Part shown: positions 34,626 to 42,966 of the stretch, piece by piece
Position numbering within the stretch: the stretch's first letter is position 1
Layout of the letters: each line of letters starts with the position of its first letter
Assembly: GCF_009677585.1 (NCBI RefSeq)
Contig: NZ_WKYV01000021.1
Span: 62,001-126,000, forward strand
Length of the DNA: 64,000 bases
Direction of reading: 5' to 3'
From: Lactonifactor sp. BIOML-A5
GTDB taxonomy: Bacteria > Bacillota > Clostridia > Lachnospirales > Lachnospiraceae
Made by a program: the position numbers and the translations under genes
Notes under the pieces: model-generated
The model's database searches: none
Told to the model about the DNA's origin: nothing
Seen by the model: the letters and a program-made list of their open reading frames with translations, nothing else

Positions 34626-35486
34626 TTATTTTACCGCCCCCGCAACAACGCCGCTGATAATCTGCTTTTGAAGTATAATATACAGAATCAGAATCGGTAT
34701 TACGCACAACAGAAGACCGGCCATAATTGTTCCGTAATCCGCAGAGTACGTGCCGTAGAAGCTGTAGGTCGAAAGCGGCAGCGTCAGAAGCTTTTTATCT
34801 GTCAGCACTAACGACGGAAGCAGAAAGTCATTCCAGAAGGCCAGCGCATTTAAGATTACCATCGTAGAGATAATTGGCTTAAGCAGCGGGAACACAATTT
34901 TAAAAAATGTCTGCCCTCGGGTACAGCCGTCTATGTAAGCAGCCTCCTCCAGTGCGATGGGCACACTGCCCTTGATAAAACCATGGAACATAAATACCGA
35001 CATCGCCATAGAAAATCCTGTGTGCATAAATATCAAGGTAATTCTGTGATTCAGCATATTCAAGGTTCCCCCGTAAATGCTGACCAGCGGAATCATAATC
35101 GCCTGAAACGGTATAATCATAGATGCCACCATCAGTGCGAACGTAATTTTGGAAATCGTATTGTTGTGACGCACGATATAATATGCCAGCATGGCTGCGA
35201 ACAAAGTCACAAGGAGTGTCGCCGAAACGGTTACAATCAAAGAGTTCTTAAAGGCATTCATAAAGTCCATCTGTGTAAATGCTTTAACAAAATTGTCAAA
35301 GGACAGTCCCTTAATTGTGTACAGCCAGGAAAACGGGCTTTTAATAATATCTCTCTTCTGCTTTAAAGAGTTGATTACTACCATCAGGAACGGGAACATA
35401 TAGGCAAGAAATATAATTATCAATCCCCCTGCAGCCAGTATATTAGTCGCTTTTCTTTTATTTCCCCCGATTGACGTCTGCTTCAT
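34626..35486 (-). CDS. carbohydrate ABC permease, MalG type
   Basis: About 286 residues from MKQTSIGGNKRKATN (ATG 35486), placed by GGAGGTGGAAGC and a one-base TAATG overlap with the preceding stop. There are six membrane segments and an EAA loop ALEEAAYIDGCTRGQTFFKI. The C-terminus is typical of CUT1 permeases. With the MalF-type partner it forms the sugar channel; no ATPase gene is in the operon, so a shared MsmX-type ATPase is expected elsewhere. Confidence 0.9.
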   Translation of the reverse strand: MKQTSIGGNKRKATNILAAGGLIIIFLAYMFPFLMVVINSLKQKRDIIKSPFSWLYTIKGLSFDNFVKAFTQMDFMNAFKNSLIVTVSATLLVTLFAAMLAYYIVRHNNTISKITFALMVASMIIPFQAIMIPLVSIYGGTLNMLNHRITLIFMHTGFSMAMSVFMFHGFIKGSVPIALEEAAYIDGCTRGQTFFKIVFPLLKPIISTMVILNALAFWNDFLLPSLVLTDKKLLTLPLSTYSFYGTYSADYGTIMAGLLLCVIPILILYIILQKQIISGVVAGAVK

Positions 35487-36358
35487 TATGCTTCCACCTC
35501 CTTCTTCTTCGTCAGGTACACCTGAATACCGCTGATACATGCCACAATCAGAAACAGAATAAGCGCCTCTGCCTGCCCCAGGCCAAACTGTCTGGAGGTG
35601 AATGCTTTCTCATACACATGCATGGCGGCCATTTCTGTCGTTCCGTAAGGCGCTCCTGCAGTCAATGAAAGGTTTACATCGTATACCATAAATGCACGAG
35701 AGAGTGTGAGGAAGAGACAGATTGTCACCGATGACATCATAAGCGGCATAACGATACTCTTCATCTTTCGCCAGCCGGAGGCTCCGTCGATGCTGGCCGC
35801 TTCCATAACATCCTCGCTAAGTCCCATAAATCCTGCCACATAAATAAGAATCATATATCCGGACAGCTGCCACACGGATACGAGCACCAATGCGAGGAAA
35901 GCTTTTGTGGGATCAGAGAGCCACGATACCCCGAAAAGGTTCCAGCCGGTAGCCTCGCCGACATTTACAAACACTCTGGAAAATACAAACTGCCATATAT
36001 ATCCCAGCACAATACCTCCGATTAAGTTAGGAGTAAAAAATCCCGCTCTGAAAAAGTTCTGGCCTTTCATTCCCCGTGTCAGAAGATAAGCCAGCAAAAA
36101 GGCAATTACATTGACTAAGAGAACAACCAATATTACATATTTGAACGTCAGCCCCAAAGAAGTCCAGAACTGCCCATCCTGCAAAACCCCCATAAAATTC
36201 TTAAAACCGATAAAATTCTTTGCTTTAGAAACACCATTCCAGTCTGTCAGCGTAAGGTATACCCCGTAAATAAAGGGGATAATTACCACAGCAAAGAAGC
36301 AAAACATACCCGGCAGTGCAAACATACAGAAATCTTTTCCTCTATTTTTATTTCTCAT
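35486..36358 (-). CDS. carbohydrate ABC permease, MalF type
   Basis: A 290-residue CUT1 permease with six membrane segments (first about 14-36) and the EAA loop VMEAASIDGASGWRKMKSI. It lies 16 bp after the binding-protein gene and overlaps the next permease gene by one base. Confidence 0.9.
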   Translation of the reverse strand: MRNKNRGKDFCMFALPGMFCFFAVVIIPFIYGVYLTLTDWNGVSKAKNFIGFKNFMGVLQDGQFWTSLGLTFKYVILVVLLVNVIAFLLAYLLTRGMKGQNFFRAGFFTPNLIGGIVLGYIWQFVFSRVFVNVGEATGWNLFGVSWLSDPTKAFLALVLVSVWQLSGYMILIYVAGFMGLSEDVMEAASIDGASGWRKMKSIVMPLMMSSVTICLFLTLSRAFMVYDVNLSLTAGAPYGTTEMAAMHVYEKAFTSRQFGLGQAEALILFLIVACISGIQVYLTKKKEVEA

Positions 36359-36374
36359 TCTTTTCCCTTCTTTC

Positions 36375-37751
36375 CTACTTCTGTTCTTTCCAATACTCTG
36401 CGATAGATTCTGTCAGTTCCTCCCTGCCGCTTCTCCCGGCCAGATATTTCTGCATTGCCGCACCCAGCACTGCCCAGTGATCGTTAGGTACGATGGCCGA
36501 TGCATTATATGTCTCACCGGCCTGCACCTTCTCATAAATGTCTGCACTCAACGGATCCGTTGGCTCATATGGATTATTTATAAAAGGGGGGATCACATTG
36601 CAGGTCTTTACAAGCATCTGCTGTCCAATCTCAGAAAATACAATCCAGTTCAAAAACTCCCGGGCCGCAGCCTGCTCCTTCTCCGACGCTATTTGTCCGT
36701 CCAGCATCACCTGCTTCGACGGAGATGCCTGAATCTTCTTATTTACAAAGTCATCAGCATCGCTGTTTAAGAAATATGGAAGGAAGCCGTACTCCTCTTC
36801 CTCCCCGGCTCCTGCTTCGGTAAGATTGGGCCATGCCCAGTTTCCGTTGAACCAGAATGCCGTCTTGCCATCAGCCAAATCTATTGCCATCTCATCGTAG
36901 TCGGCTCCCAGCGGATCGCCTTTTGCCACATTATATTTTTTCAATACATCGAACATATCCAGAAACTCTTCCAGTCTGTCATATGTGTCAAGATTACATT
37001 CTCCGTCCTTAATTTGTTGAATCACCTCCTGTGCCCCTTCTGAAGTACCGTCATAGGTCTCATAGATATACTGCAGATGGTGCGCTCCAAGCGACCAGTC
37101 TTCCTTCGCAAGCGATACAGGCTTCTCAATTCCGGCAGCTTTTAGCTTTTCAAGAAGTTCTACAAAGTTATCTAGTGTACCAATGGACTTGGGATCAAAT
37201 TCCTCACCCAGCGCCTCTTCAATCACTGCTTTGTTGTAAATCAGCCCTCTTCCCTCAATACATAGAGGAAAGCTGTAGACTTTTCCATTAACCTCTGTCA
37301 GATATTCTCCGGCCTGGGCAGTCCATGCTTCCCCTGTCAAATCTGCGGCCTTTTCCTCTGCCAATGCAATTACATCCGTGGTATCCAGAATCGCCATTGT
37401 AGGCGGTGTTCCAGAATTATACATACTGACCACCTTAGTGTAGGGCGAATCACCGTCTGTCACCGGCATAACTTCCACATGCACTTTAGACTTCTCTTCA
37501 AATACAGCAGACATCTTCTCCAGCGGAGCCTGTATCTCTGCCTTTGAATTCAGAAGTGTAATCTCTGTTCCCTCTAACGACGCATCATATGTAAATGTAT
37601 CTGTAGATGTGTCAATCGGTACCTCCTTTACTTCTTCGTTTGGATCGTCCGGGTCACTTGCAAATCCGAACCGGCAGCCAGACAGTGTTGTCACCGCCAG
37701 CGCTGCTGCAAGAACCCCTGCTATCCCTTTTGCCCTTACTTTCTTTTTCAT
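36375..37751 (-). CDS. CUT1-family sugar-binding lipoprotein
   Basis: A 458-residue family-1 solute-binding protein. The signal peptide ends in the lipobox LSGC (Cys near residue 26). The mature chain has the expected motifs DTTDVIALAEEKAADL, SFPLCIEGRGLIYNKAVIEEALG, GKTAFWFNGNWAWP and SPSKQVMLDG. It is the first gene of the operon behind a LacI-type operator pair. With GH32 and amylosucrase downstream, sucrose or short fructo-oligosaccharide is the likely ligand (inference). Confidence 0.9.
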   Translation of the reverse strand: MKKKVRAKGIAGVLAAALAVTTLSGCRFGFASDPDDPNEEVKEVPIDTSTDTFTYDASLEGTEITLLNSKAEIQAPLEKMSAVFEEKSKVHVEVMPVTDGDSPYTKVVSMYNSGTPPTMAILDTTDVIALAEEKAADLTGEAWTAQAGEYLTEVNGKVYSFPLCIEGRGLIYNKAVIEEALGEEFDPKSIGTLDNFVELLEKLKAAGIEKPVSLAKEDWSLGAHHLQYIYETYDGTSEGAQEVIQQIKDGECNLDTYDRLEEFLDMFDVLKKYNVAKGDPLGADYDEMAIDLADGKTAFWFNGNWAWPNLTEAGAGEEEEYGFLPYFLNSDADDFVNKKIQASPSKQVMLDGQIASEKEQAAAREFLNWIVFSEIGQQMLVKTCNVIPPFINNPYEPTDPLSADIYEKVQAGETYNASAIVPNDHWAVLGAAMQKYLAGRSGREELTESIAEYWKEQK

Positions 37752-37820
37752 CCAGTAAATCCTCCTAATCTCCCGCTACGCCATATACCCGGCTTTGGTA
37801 CTTCCATTTACGAGCTTTGA

Positions 37821-37885
37821 TTAACCGGTAAAGTAACCGGTTACTTTTGTAACTCCAGCATAGCATAGATATACTTCATAGTCAA
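37821..37885 (-). promoter_or_regulatory. sugar operon promoter with tandem LacI-type operators
   Basis: On the minus strand TTGACT (37885-37880), 17 bp and TATGCT (37862-37857) form the promoter of the ABC importer operon. Just downstream lie TTAACCGGTAA (37821-37831) and GTAACCGGTTAC (37833-37844), two CG-centred palindromes 12 bp apart, placed for repression. Confidence 0.75.
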
Positions 37886-37950
37886 TCACCAAGCTAATTT
37901 TCAGCAATAATATACGGTATGGACTATTCAAAATTGTAGATATGTTACAA

Positions 37951-38004
37951 AACCGGTTACTTAACCGATTACTTGTTGCCCTGGTATTTGATTTTTGCTA
38001 TACT
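37951..38004 (+). promoter_or_regulatory. lacI-family gene promoter with second tandem operator pair
   Basis: AACCGGTT (37951-37958) and TAACCGATTA (37962-37971), again 12 bp apart, lie immediately before TTGCCC (37976-37981), 17 bp and TATACT (37999-38004). The same operator unit is therefore repeated about 128 bp away on the divergent promoter, suiting looping or co-repression by the LacI protein. Confidence 0.65.
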
Positions 38005-38045
38005 TGTACATAGAATTACATTATAAAGAAAGCAGCGTGATAACT

Positions 38046-39086
38046 ATGGCCCAGAAAAAGAGAGTCACATTTGACGATATTGCAAAATATACCAACTTTT
38101 CCAAAACAACGATCTCCCGCTACTTTAACAATCCGGATTCCCTGACGCTGGAGAACCAGCAGATCATCTCTGATGCGCTGGTGAAGCTGGATTACAAAGA
38201 GAATAAGGTGGCCCGCATTCTCGCCAGCGGGAAGACTGAGTTTATCGGCATCATTGTGCCAAACCTGTACCTTCGCTATTACTCTGAGATGCTGGATCAG
38301 ATACTCTCCACCTATGAGACCTTTGGCTATAAATTCTTAGTCTTCATCGGCAACGGCAATGAGGAGAGCGAGCGGCGCTACATTCAGGAGCTGCTCTCCT
38401 ATCAGATAGAAGGAATGATCATCCTAAGCCACACCATTCCCTCCCATGAGCTGGCCGGACTTTCTATTCCAATTGTGACAATTGAGCGGGAGGATCGTTT
38501 TGTATGCAGCGTCAACACCGACAATTATATGGGTGCTGTACAGGCCACAAGTCTCCTTGCCAGGCACAAGTGCGATGTACTTATTCACATAAACTCCCCT
38601 ACTCCAGAAGAACGCCCGGCCTACGGACGTATCCAGGGCTTCCGGGATTTCTGCAAGGAACATCACTTGAAGCATCAGATCATCATCGAGGATCTGGGAA
38701 GCACCCACGAAAGCAGCCAACGTCATATGAACCACATTTTAAACCAGATTGAAATGGACTACCCGGATCAGAAAAAAGGCATCTTTGTATCAAGTGATAC
38801 TTATGCCAATGTCCTTCTCAACCTGCTGTTTCGTAAGTACGGTACTCTGCCGCAGGATTACCTGATTATCGGTTTTGACAATTCTCCCGTATCTGAAGAA
38901 GCTATTATCCCGATCAGCACCGTCGGGCAGCAAATAGAAAAACTGGCGTACGAGGCTGTCAGTATGCTCGTCACGCAGATGAATGAGCGCAAAAAGAGAC
39001 GGCCCGTTCCTTTGAAAGAACCAATTCATAAGATGGTAACACCTATCCTTATCCGCCGCGAAACCACGGAAGGATTACTAGAATAG
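38046..39086 (+). CDS. LacI-family transcriptional regulator of the sugar operon
   Basis: About 346 residues from MAQKKRVTFDDIAKYTNFSK (ATG 38046). The N-terminal LacI HTH and hinge helix (residues 5-60, TTISRYFNN and ENKVARILASGK) precede a periplasmic-binding-protein-like effector domain (EFIGIIVPNL; GFDNSPVSEE). It is divergent from the sugar ABC importer and is flanked by two tandem pairs of AACCGGTT-type operators, so it should repress the operon and itself until its sugar effector binds. Confidence 0.92.
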   Translation: MAQKKRVTFDDIAKYTNFSKTTISRYFNNPDSLTLENQQIISDALVKLDYKENKVARILASGKTEFIGIIVPNLYLRYYSEMLDQILSTYETFGYKFLVFIGNGNEESERRYIQELLSYQIEGMIILSHTIPSHELAGLSIPIVTIEREDRFVCSVNTDNYMGAVQATSLLARHKCDVLIHINSPTPEERPAYGRIQGFRDFCKEHHLKHQIIIEDLGSTHESSQRHMNHILNQIEMDYPDQKKGIFVSSDTYANVLLNLLFRKYGTLPQDYLIIGFDNSPVSEEAIIPISTVGQQIEKLAYEAVSMLVTQMNERKKRRPVPLKEPIHKMVTPILIRRETTEGLLE

Positions 39087-39129
39087 CAATAAAAGCTCCC
39101 GGATGTTCCGGGAGCTTTTATTGCTATTC
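39081..39129. terminator. strong bidirectional terminator
   Basis: A perfect 23-bp inverted repeat (39081-39103 and 39107-39129) with a 3-nt loop. The core GCTCCCGGA stem is flanked by A-tract and T-tract so that it reads as an intrinsic terminator on both strands. It contains the LacI gene's stop codon and separates it from the convergent zinc-ribbon protein gene. Confidence 0.92.
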
Positions 39130-39135
39130 ATGAAT

Positions 39136-40239
39136 TTATTCATAATATGTTCCTGTCTGATAATGGGGAGTAAACTCTAGATTATAGCCATCAAGAGACA
39201 ATTTGCTGTCACTGAAATATACATCTACCGTAGCTACTTGCTCCGGTTTCCATGATTCCACCTGACTGGCATTGCCACTGGCAATAATACTCCCATCTCC
39301 ATCTAACACATTTACATCCGCATAGAAGTATTCAAAAGTACGATCTGTCGTATTCTTCATTGTCATTTTATAAGTCTTATAACCCCACTCGTCTTCAGTA
39401 GTATCGATTGTAAACCCTTCCGTCATCCTCTGAATGTTTTCTCTTACAGATTGCTGTTCCGCTGCAGATGAAGCATCTACCAATATATCTTCTACTGTTT
39501 CCTGATGCTTCTCATCTACTTTCAAGCCATAATCTTCAATAAACTTCTGCAACAGCATTGAACGTTTTGCATAGACATCTGTCCATTGAGTATAATATGT
39601 ATTATAATCTACTGTATAATGCTTTGTAGCCTCTTTGGCTGCACGTACATAATCAATGTATGTACGAACATCATCTTGCAAGTCGGCATTGTCAAAGGTT
39701 TTGTCATAGTATGGTTCAATTTCTGCCAATTCAATATCACAATATTCGCTGAATATATCCGGATCTTCATACCCCTTACCCTGCTTTGTGTATTCATCGG
39801 ATTTATCCCAACGATTCATTAGTCCCTTAGACATAGCACGCATATACTGTCCGTCTACAGATAATTCATACTTGCATTTCTCAACCATTTCTTTGCAATC
39901 TTCATAATCGCCAAGAGCAGCAAATTTTTCGCTTGCTTCCTCAAATCTTTCATCCTCATAAAGCTCAACCGCCGCTTTATAATTTCTTGCATCCGCAGTC
40001 ATTATATAATAGCCTGCAATACAAGCGATGACAAGAACCACTATAACTGCACCTATGGCAATTATCTTCTTCGAAAAATGTTTCACATCTTTCTTTTCTG
40101 ATGAAACAGGTTCTTTCTGCTGCTCTGTAACCTTTTTTTCTTCCTTTTTCATTTCGTCAATCGGATATCCACAGTGTGGGCATTTCCCGGCCTTGTCACT
40201 GATTTCACGATTGCACTCCGGACACTTAATCAATGCCAT
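39136..40239 (-). CDS. zinc-ribbon membrane protein of unknown function
   Basis: About 367 residues from MALIKCPECNREISDKAGKC (ATG 40239, behind GAGGAATA). The N-terminal zinc ribbon (C6-x2-C9 and C20-x2-C23) is followed by a charged Lys/Glu linker, one membrane segment (about 58-80) and an outside-facing part. That part has a TPR-like stretch (AVELYEDERFEEASEKFAAL), acidic helices and a C-terminal beta domain (FEYFYADVNVLDGDG) of the FxLYD kind. Similar architectures are common in Firmicutes envelopes; no specific role is known to me. Confidence 0.75.
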   Translation of the reverse strand: MALIKCPECNREISDKAGKCPHCGYPIDEMKKEEKKVTEQQKEPVSSEKKDVKHFSKKIIAIGAVIVVLVIACIAGYYIMTADARNYKAAVELYEDERFEEASEKFAALGDYEDCKEMVEKCKYELSVDGQYMRAMSKGLMNRWDKSDEYTKQGKGYEDPDIFSEYCDIELAEIEPYYDKTFDNADLQDDVRTYIDYVRAAKEATKHYTVDYNTYYTQWTDVYAKRSMLLQKFIEDYGLKVDEKHQETVEDILVDASSAAEQQSVRENIQRMTEGFTIDTTEDEWGYKTYKMTMKNTTDRTFEYFYADVNVLDGDGSIIASGNASQVESWKPEQVATVDVYFSDSKLSLDGYNLEFTPHYQTGTYYE

Positions 40240-40341
40240 ATAGTATTCCTCCCTCATGCTTTTCAATTTTTGCAATATTCTTTAAAACATCGCATCCATC
40301 AATATTTATTTTATCACGACTTAATGTAAATTCCGACATAA

Positions 40342-40602
40342 ATTTATAATTATCTTCAAAACTTTTCCTCCTCTCCGTCCACAAGTGCTGAAGAAGCCGA
40401 GCCGATTTTTGCTGTCATAGCAAAGACAAGAAATATCCCCATGGAACAAGCGCGAGTTATCTTCAAATCCTTATTTTTGTTTGCTCATGGATATGCCAGT
40501 ATGTTCGCAAACAACGATATGGAATACGATGAAGAAACCATTTTATCGGATTTAGATTTAATATTTGATGGTACGCTATATGCGTTAAAAGGAGGAATAT
40601 AG
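40342..40602 (+). pseudogene. C-terminal remnant of a TetR-family regulator
   Basis: An open frame with no start and no HTH; its last about 75 codons encode a TetR-type C-terminal helix bundle (SLFLFAHGYASMFANNDM, then a DLDLIFDGTLYALKGG end). It resembles the C-terminus of the intact TetR at 42292-42861 (MVFYIHGIASMVATSY). It is followed, 1 bp later, by a CPBP gene, the same order as the intact pair. The N-terminal two thirds are lost. Confidence 0.7.
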
Positions 40603-40603
40603 A

Positions 40604-41273
40604 GTGTATCGTTTATATAAGAAAAATGTATTGAACTTTTCTTTGGCGTGGATTATTGCCTATGTTGTTTTACTTAGTGCTGCTGACAGCTTATCGGTTT
40701 CGCTCGGTTTTGAAAAGATAATCACCGCACCTGTGAGTATGGTCTTTGCCCTGCTTATGTTCTTTCATGGGGAGCCTAAAAAATTATTTATACTTTATTC
40801 CGCTTGGTTTGATGATAAGCGTTAATTTGTGGAATGGCGTTACAATGAATGTTTCTGTATTGGAGACCGTTCTATTTATTCTGAGTATGCTTTGTGTAGG
40901 ATTTATTGAGGAAGTTATCTTCCGTGGTTTTCTTTTCAAAGCGATGTGTAAGGACAATATAAGGTTAGCGATTTTTGTTTCAAGTATTACCTTTGGCCTG
41001 GGGCATATTGTAAACTTGCTGAACGGCAGAGAGTTGTTACCCACGCTTTTACAAATCTGCTATGCAACCGCAATAGGCTTTTTATTTACGATTATTTTCT
41101 ATAAAGGAAAAAGCCTTTTGCCGTGTATCATTACACATAGCATTTTCAATTCAATAGCTATCTTTGCTGTTCAAAGAACGCAAATGTTCAGTATCATCAC
41201 CTCCATTCTATTATGCGTTATTTCTCTCGGATATGCGTTATGGATATTGAAAAGAGCTGAAAAGTCTGCTTAA
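40604..41273 (+). pseudogene. CPBP-family intramembrane protease, frameshifted
   Basis: It starts at GTG 40604 (behind GGAGGA) and is broken at a run of six A (40778-40783). The first frame ends at 40825, while the rest (to 41273) continues in the next frame with the conserved FIEEVIFRGFLF (EExxxR) and FGLGHIVN motifs. One added A restores a continuous reading EPKKNYLYFIPLG. Intact length would be about 223 residues. It may be a pseudogene, a phase-variable tract or a sequencing error. Confidence 0.75.
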
Positions 41274-41437
41274 TTTGACCTCTTATCCATGTCAAGTGCG
41301 ATAAATCCTGCCGTAACTGCCAGTGCAAGCATAATGTCATGTTCTCCAAAGGGATTTATCACTATGGAATACAACAAAAATGCTGTACAAATCAGTAATA
41401 CGGCTACTACAATCCTACGCAAAATTTTTTTATTCAT
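41270..41437 (-). CDS. 55-residue two-span membrane protein
   Basis: A small gene behind GGGAGGGGG (7-nt spacing), directly after the CPBP protease gene. It encodes a basic start (MNKKILRRIVVA), a membrane segment (about 8-27), a short polar turn (NPFGEHD) and a second hydrophobic stretch (about 34-48). Its end overlaps the convergent broken CPBP gene by 4 bp. Function is unknown. As the third gene of a TetR-CPBP transcript it could be an immunity-type or partner protein. Confidence 0.6.
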   Translation of the reverse strand: MNKKILRRIVVAVLLICTAFLLYSIVINPFGEHDIMLALAVTAGFIALDMDKRSN

Positions 41438-41455
41438 CTGCAAGCCCCCTCCCTT

Positions 41456-42295
41456 TCAATTTACATAAATTCCCATTTTTTTCCGCTTCTTTGCAATCAT
41501 CATAATAAACGCCAGTGAAAGGACATTTGACAAAACGATCCGCAGAATACTCAATTCGTCCGCACCGGTCTGCGTAACTATATGAAGGGAATTCGTTATG
41601 AAATTATTAAAAAAATGTTCAAACATTCCCGCCCAGATGGTTCCTGTCAATGCAGCACACATGCCCCACTCATATCCCAGAATTCCTGCAAGCAGGATAT
41701 ATCCTGCCGCCATCACCACGGCTGTTGGTATATTCATACTTCCATCCAGCACCCAGACCACCACCATCACCACATGCCATAGTCCAAATAGCAATGCCTG
41801 AATCAGATTACTTATTTTCTCCGGATACACAGTCTTTGCCATCTGCAGAAACAATCCGCGGAACAAACCTTCTTCTGCCAGCACATTCAGAATATTTCCT
41901 GCGATACAGATGGATACCGTAGCGAAGGATAGTCCTGTTATATTCTGACTGGTCAATGCAAAATTGGAAATGTAAAAACGTAGTCCAGGCTGTCTTCCCA
42001 TGGCCATTAATATCATGTATTCTACGCCATAGGAAATAGCAAAGGAACTAACCCCTAAAGATAATCCCAGCACAGCGCTGCCTAAAATGCCTTTTCTACG
42101 AAATCCCAGCCAACAAAGATTTTTCCCTGACAAATAAAGTATGACTCCAATCAATGCAATGGCAAACAGCTTACAGAAAACATTTTCAGCTAAAATTGTC
42201 TGGTCTGTCCTGATAAAGAGGAATTCTACATACTCCGCTATACTGCATAATAAAAAAACACATAGAATGCCCCATAGGATTTTCCTCTGCTTCAT
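41456..42295 (-). CDS. CPBP-family intramembrane metalloprotease
   Basis: A 279-residue membrane protein with about eight hydrophobic segments. The CPBP/Abi motifs are intact: LAEEGLFRGLFLQ (EExxxR) and FGLWHVVMVVV (second His motif). Members include bacteriocin self-immunity proteins and CAAX-type proteases; which applies is unknown. It overlaps the TetR gene as ATGA and is followed by the 55-residue membrane protein gene, all behind one promoter. Confidence 0.87.
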   Translation of the reverse strand: MKQRKILWGILCVFLLCSIAEYVEFLFIRTDQTILAENVFCKLFAIALIGVILYLSGKNLCWLGFRRKGILGSAVLGLSLGVSSFAISYGVEYMILMAMGRQPGLRFYISNFALTSQNITGLSFATVSICIAGNILNVLAEEGLFRGLFLQMAKTVYPEKISNLIQALLFGLWHVVMVVVWVLDGSMNIPTAVVMAAGYILLAGILGYEWGMCAALTGTIWAGMFEHFFNNFITNSLHIVTQTGADELSILRIVLSNVLSLAFIMMIAKKRKKMGIYVN

Positions 42296-42861
42296 TTGCT
42301 GCCTCCGCCCTGGTACTGCTTCTTCAGCGCTTCAAATCCATCCGTGAGAAAACTGCTGATTGCCTCCTCGTTTAGATCCACGTAGGAAGTGGCAACCATA
42401 GAGGCAATGCCGTGAATGTAAAATACCATCTCTGTCTGAAAACGGTACGCTGTTTCATAATCCAGTCCAGTTTCTGAGGAAAGCAGTTGAATGATGTCAT
42501 GCATCTCTGCTTTTCCGTCACTTTCCTGCTCCTTGGAGCGGTCGCGCATAAAAAGTAATCGAAACAACTCTCTTTCCTCTTTTGCGAATCGGATATAGGT
42601 CATCCCGATTCCCTTGTAGGGCGGATACATTCCTTTTTCCATGTCCTCCTGTACACAGCTTTGATACACCGCTCTGGCTGCTTTCAATACTTCCTGCTGT
42701 ACCTCTTCCATATTTTGAAATACTGTAAAAATGGGACTTGCGGAGCTTCCAAGCTGCGCACTCAGAGTTCTGGCTGACAATGCTTGTGCACCGCTGCTTT
42801 TAATAATATGTAGTGCGGCCTGTATGATTTCCTCTCTGGAAAACTTTGCTTTTGGCGGCAT
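42292..42861 (-). CDS. TetR-family regulator paired with the CPBP gene
   Basis: A 189-residue protein starting at MPPKAKFSREEIIQAALHII (ATG 42861, behind GGAGGGGAAG). The TetR HTH occupies about 7-55, with the recognition region ALSARTLSAQLGSSASPIF slightly unlike the classical form. The C-terminal helical domain contains YETAYRFQTEMVFYIHGIAS. It probably represses its own operon through the dyad at 42894-42909. Confidence 0.88.
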   Translation of the reverse strand: MPPKAKFSREEIIQAALHIIKSSGAQALSARTLSAQLGSSASPIFTVFQNMEEVQQEVLKAARAVYQSCVQEDMEKGMYPPYKGIGMTYIRFAKEERELFRLLFMRDRSKEQESDGKAEMHDIIQLLSSETGLDYETAYRFQTEMVFYIHGIASMVATSYVDLNEEAISSFLTDGFEALKKQYQGGGSK

Positions 42862-42893
42862 GTTCTTCCCCTCCTGCTTTACTTTCATCTTTC

Positions 42894-42952
42894 TAATACA
42901 CATGTATTAAAACGCCTGTATTTATTATAGAAAGAACGTCTCATACTGTCAA
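42894..42952 (-). promoter_or_regulatory. TetR-CPBP operon promoter and operator
   Basis: On the minus strand TTGACA (42952-42947), 17 bp and TATAAT (42929-42924) are consensus. The dyad TAATACA-CA-TGTATTA (42894-42909) lies just past the expected start site, a standard place for TetR autorepression. Confidence 0.8.
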
Positions 42953-42966
42953 GAGGGTTTTCTGTT

